Origin: Chromatiales bacterium
GTDB lineage: Bacteria > Pseudomonadota > Gammaproteobacteria > Thiohalomonadales > Thiohalomonadaceae
NCBI GenBank assembly: GCA_029864785.1
Contig: JAOTST010000027.1
Coordinates: forward strand, 1-10,327
Length of the DNA: 10,327 nt
Direction of reading: 5' to 3'
Below are positions 7,181 to 10,327 of the stretch, one piece after another. Position 1 is the first letter of the stretch; the number at the start of each line of letters is the position of its first letter. Position numbers and translations under genes: made by a program. The notes under the pieces were generated by a model. The model made no database searches, was not told where the DNA came from, and saw only the letters and a program-made list of their open reading frames with translations.

Positions 7181-7237
7181 GCCTCATTTGGCGCTATAGT
7201 CTCCGCCCGCGTATCTATTACTTCAAAAATTCGAGCC

Positions 7238-10200
7238 ATGGTTTCAGAAAAACCCATCAAAAAACTACTCATTGCCAATCGTAGCGAGATCGCTATTCGC
7301 ATCTTTCGAACCGCGAAGGAGCTCGACATTGATACGGTTGCTATCTATACCCATGAAGATCGCTATGCACTGCATCGCTTTAAGGCCGACGAGGCCTATC
7401 AAATTGGTCCCGAAGGAGAGCCGATAAAATCCTATCTCGATATCGATGGCATTATCGCTATCGCCCTGGATCACGAGGTCGATGCGATCCACTCCGGTTA
7501 CGGATTCCTTGCAGAGAACCCCGCATTTGCTAAAGCGTGTGCCGATAACAATATTATATTCATTGGCCCTTCCGTCGATGCTCTTGAACAGTTAGGCGAT
7601 AAGACCAGTGCCCGCGAGATCGCAGCCAAAGCGGGGATCCCTGTCTCTTCCGGTTCCAGCCGAGCCATTGAGACTCCCGAGGCGGGGCTGGAACTATCCA
7701 CCACACTTGGGTATCCGGTCATCCTCAAGGCCTCTCATGGCGGTGGGGGGCGCGGTATGCGCATCGTCCGACGCGCCGAAGATTTTATTAGCACCTTCGA
7801 AGAGGCTCAGAGCGAATCACTCAGCGCCTTCGGCAGCCCCGATATTTTTGTCGAAAAATTCGTCGAACATGCACGTCATATTGAGGTGCAGATCATGGGG
7901 GATCAACACGACAATCTAGTACACCTCTATGAACGCGACTGCTCGGTGCAACGTCGCTACCAGAAGGTGGTAGAGATCGCCCCCGCGCCACAACTTGACT
8001 CTAAACTTCAACACACCATCCACAAGGCGGCGCTCGCAATTGGACACGAAGTCGGTTATTCAAATGCCGGCACGGTCGAGTTTCTTGTTGATGCCAACAC
8101 AGACCAGTTCTTCTTTATCGAAGTCAATCCACGCATACAGGTGGAACATACCGTCACCGAGGAGGTGACTGGCTTTGATCTCATAAAGTGCCAAATTCTT
8201 GCCGCAAAGGGATTACCTCTCTCATCTGAGGAGATTGGTCTGGGCAATCAGGAGGACATCCACACCAACGGCTTTGCGCTGCAATGTCGTATCACCACCG
8301 AAGATCCAACCAACAACTTTATGCCCGACTATGGTCGTCTCATCCAGTACCGCCCAAGTGGCGGCCCCGGTATCCGTCTTGATGCCGGTAATGCCTATCA
8401 AGGTGCCGTGGTCAATCCCTACTACGACTCAATGCTAGTCAAGGTGACCGCTCGTGGACAAAACTTTATCGACGCCATAAAACGGATGCGCCGCGCACTC
8501 CGCGAATTTCGCATTGGAGGGGTAAAGACCAATATCCATTTCCTGGAAAACATCCTCAATGATGAGTACTTTGTCTCTGGCGGCACCACGACTCGATTTA
8601 TTGATGAGAGTCCGCAACTTTTCAAACTACCGGAAATATGGGATCAATCATCACGAATTCTTCATTTTATCGGCGATACCATTGTCAACGGCAATGATCT
8701 GGTCGCAGGACGTGAGCGTGCCACACGCAGAAGAGCGGCAACACTCCCTATCATCGCAACAGATACCACAACACCGCTAGGTAGTCGTGACCTGTTCAAA
8801 AACATCGGTGCCGAAAAATATTCCAAATGGATCACCGAACAGCAGCGCCTGTTTATCACAGATACCACTATGCGCGATGCCCACCAGTCACTACTGGCAA
8901 CACGATTGCGCAGCCACGATATGCTCAATATCGCCGATGCCTACTCTAAACTAACCCCCGAACTCTTCTCATTAGAGATGTGGGGTGGCGCTACCTTTGA
9001 CAGTGCCATGCGTTTTCTTAAAGAGTCTCCATGGCAACGACTTGAAGAGCTACGTGCAGCTACCCCCAACATCCTCTTTCAGATGCTTGTGCGCGCCTCC
9101 AGTGCTGTCGGCTACAGCAACTATCCTGACAATTTAGTACAGGCATTTATCAAGGAGAGTGCGGCGGGTGGTATCGATCTATTCCGTGTATTTGATGCTC
9201 TTAACTGGGTACCGAATATGCGCGTGGCAATGGAGGCTGTACTCGAAGCGGGTGCACTCTGCGAAGCATCGATCTGTTATAGCGGCGATCTACTTAATCC
9301 TGAACGCACTAAATATGACCTCAAATACTATATTGATCTCGCTAAAGAGTTGGAGTCGATGGGAGCCCATATACTGGCCATTAAAGATATGGCCGGGTTG
9401 TGTAAGCCCGAGGCAGCTCGCCTGTTGGTTACTGCACTGAAGCAGGAGGTGGATATCCCTATTCACTTCCACACCCACGACACATCAGGTATTGCGGCGG
9501 CATCTGTTTTAGCTGCTGCCGAGGCGGGAGTTGATATTATCGACGCCGCACTGGCTCCACTCTCTGGCGGCACTTCCCAGCCCAATTTAAATACGCTGGT
9601 TGAGGCACTCAATTTTAGTCCGCGTAACACCACCCTTAATCCCGATCATCTCGATAGTATTGCCGACTACTGGCGATCGACCCGCGAGTTTTATACACCT
9701 TTTGAGAGCTCTGTATTACCCGCCACTGCCGATCTCTATCGCCACGAAATACCTGGAGGCCAATACACCAACCTCTACCAACAAGCACGCGCATTAGGGC
9801 TAGCTGATCAATGGCGAACCATCTGTTCCATCTACACCGAAGTCAATCAGATGTTTGGCGATATTATCAAAGTCACCCCAACATCAAAGGCCGTTGGCGA
9901 CATGGCTCTCTTCATGGTCGCCAATAATCTCTCTACAGACGATGTACTTGATGCCGAGCAAAATCATGACTTTCCCGCCTCAGTCATTGATCTCATCGGT
10001 GGCATGATGGGACGACCAATTGGCGGGTTCCCTGAAGAGGTTAAGCAACGAATTCTCAATGGACGCGAGGAGATGGAGGGGCGTCCCGGAGATAGTCTGG
10101 AACCGGCTGATTTTGACTCTGCACGAGATGCTGTAAAACAACTCATTAACAGTGAACCGACCCAACAACAACTCATCTCCTACCTACTCTATCCGAAGGT

Positions 10201-10327
10201 GTTTGAGGCATTTACCCAACACCAATCGGACTACTCAGACACTAGCCGAGTGCCTACCCCAGTATTCCTCTATGGTCTCGAACCCGATGAGGAAGTTTCC
10301 GTGGAGATCAACAAAGGAAAGTCTGCG
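7238..10327 (+). CDS. pyc: Pyruvate carboxylase (single-chain), 3'-truncated by the window
   Basis: The frame is open from ATG 7238 to the window end, giving 1030 residues of a protein normally about 1150 long. It should carboxylate pyruvate to oxaloacetate using ATP, bicarbonate and biotin (EC 6.4.1.1), in the cytoplasm, to refill the TCA cycle. The biotin carboxylase half (about 1-455) shows LIANRSEIAIR at the start, the ATP-grasp glycine loop at 168-173 (GGGGRG) and EVNPRIQVEH at 295-304. After a linker (about 455-535), the carboxyltransferase domain begins with TDTTMRDAHQS (about 541-551). It contains K716, the expected carboxylated lysine, metal ligands H745 and H747 in HTHD, and T882 in TPTSK, equivalent to the catalytic Thr of known enzymes. 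The conserved carboxylase region runs to about 1015. The biotin carrier with its AMKM lysine lies beyond the edge. Continuity of both halves excludes the two-subunit PycA/PycB form. No in-frame start lies nearby upstream, and the ribosome site is weak. Confidence 0.94.
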   Translation, partial: MVSEKPIKKLLIANRSEIAIRIFRTAKELDIDTVAIYTHEDRYALHRFKADEAYQIGPEGEPIKSYLDIDGIIAIALDHEVDAIHSGYGFLAENPAFAKACADNNIIFIGPSVDALEQLGDKTSAREIAAKAGIPVSSGSSRAIETPEAGLELSTTLGYPVILKASHGGGGRGMRIVRRAEDFISTFEEAQSESLSAFGSPDIFVEKFVEHARHIEVQIMGDQHDNLVHLYERDCSVQRRYQKVVEIAPAPQLDSKLQHTIHKAALAIGHEVGYSNAGTVEFLVDANTDQFFFIEVNPRIQVEHTVTEEVTGFDLIKCQILAAKGLPLSSEEIGLGNQEDIHTNGFALQCRITTEDPTNNFMPDYGRLIQYRPSGGPGIRLDAGNAYQGAVVNPYYDSMLVKVTARGQNFIDAIKRMRRALREFRIGGVKTNIHFLENILNDEYFVSGGTTTRFIDESPQLFKLPEIWDQSSRILHFIGDTIVNGNDLVAGRERATRRRAATLPIIATDTTTPLGSRDLFKNIGAEKYSKWITEQQRLFITDTTMRDAHQSLLATRLRSHDMLNIADAYSKLTPELFSLEMWGGATFDSAMRFLKESPWQRLEELRAATPNILFQMLVRASSAVGYSNYPDNLVQAFIKESAAGGIDLFRVFDALNWVPNMRVAMEAVLEAGALCEASICYSGDLLNPERTKYDLKYYIDLAKELESMGAHILAIKDMAGLCKPEAARLLVTALKQEVDIPIHFHTHDTSGIAAASVLAAAEAGVDIIDAALAPLSGGTSQPNLNTLVEALNFSPRNTTLNPDHLDSIADYWRSTREFYTPFESSVLPATADLYRHEIPGGQYTNLYQQARALGLADQWRTICSIYTEVNQMFGDIIKVTPTSKAVGDMALFMVANNLSTDDVLDAEQNHDFPASVIDLIGGMMGRPIGGFPEEVKQRILNGREEMEGRPGDSLEPADFDSARDAVKQLINSEPTQQQLISYLLYPKVFEAFTQHQSDYSDTSRVPTPVFLYGLEPDEEVSVEINKGKSA

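Larger units (their letters stand above)
7082..7237 (+). promoter_or_regulatory. Upstream region of the pyruvate carboxylase gene
   Basis: This 156-nt gap has no gene. It carries two perfect inverted repeats of the same geometry (5-bp arms, 7-nt spacer): CGCAC at 7131-7135 with GTGCG at 7143-7147, and TTGAA at 7164-7168 with TTCAA at 7176-7180. Candidate -10 hexamers are TATACT at 7171-7176, inside the second dyad, and TATAGT at 7195-7200, which would give a leader of about 30 nt. Neither has a good -35. Neither hairpin is followed by a T-run, so no intrinsic terminator for the preceding gene is supported. Confidence 0.4.

Noticed and set aside
7498..8928. Several antisense and shifted open frames of 60-103 codons within the pyruvate carboxylase gene
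   Set aside because: The +frame from 7238 carries all conserved carboxylase motifs without interruption; these frames are by-products of its codon composition.

Overview
The window looks like chromosomal DNA of a gammaproteobacterium. The protein families support this: a ClsC-type phospholipase D, a stand-alone YqfO/NIF3-like protein, an aminoglycoside-phosphotransferase-like/P-loop kinase fusion, and a BarA-style hybrid kinase ending in REC and Hpt. The lineage cannot be fixed from sequence alone. Coding density is high, and no RNA gene, CRISPR array, insertion sequence or phage gene is visible.

Layout. (1) Positions 2-808 (+) hold the C-terminal 268 residues of a phospholipase D/cardiolipin-synthase-like enzyme whose start lies outside the window. 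(2) Positions 5391 down to 823 (-) read as one probable operon: an alpha/beta hydrolase (5391-4567), then with no gap (TAG directly followed by ATG) a large soluble hybrid histidine kinase (4566-1216), then after 66 nt a YqfO-like protein (1149-823). The operon converges on the phospholipase D gene with only 14 nt between stop codons. (3) A 112-nt divergent intergenic region separates the operon from 5504-7081 (+), a fusion of an APH-like domain and a P-loop kinase. (4) After 156 nt, positions 7238-10327 (+) hold the first 1030 codons of a pyruvate carboxylase of the single-chain type. The biotin-carrier end is cut off by the window edge.

How the genes may work together. The clearest functional coupling is hydrolase plus PAS/GAF kinase. 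It resembles in logic, though not in output domain, the Bacillus subtilis RsbQ-RsbP pair, in which an alpha/beta hydrolase supplies the signal sensed by a PAS domain of its co-transcribed partner. The kinase has no membrane segment, carries a GAF-like and three PAS domains, and has an internal phosphorelay (H621, D917, H1060), so an unseen response regulator should be its output. The pyruvate carboxylase is an anaplerotic housekeeping enzyme, and the other genes show no obvious pathway link to it. The kinase gene is visibly A+T-richer than the carboxylase gene.
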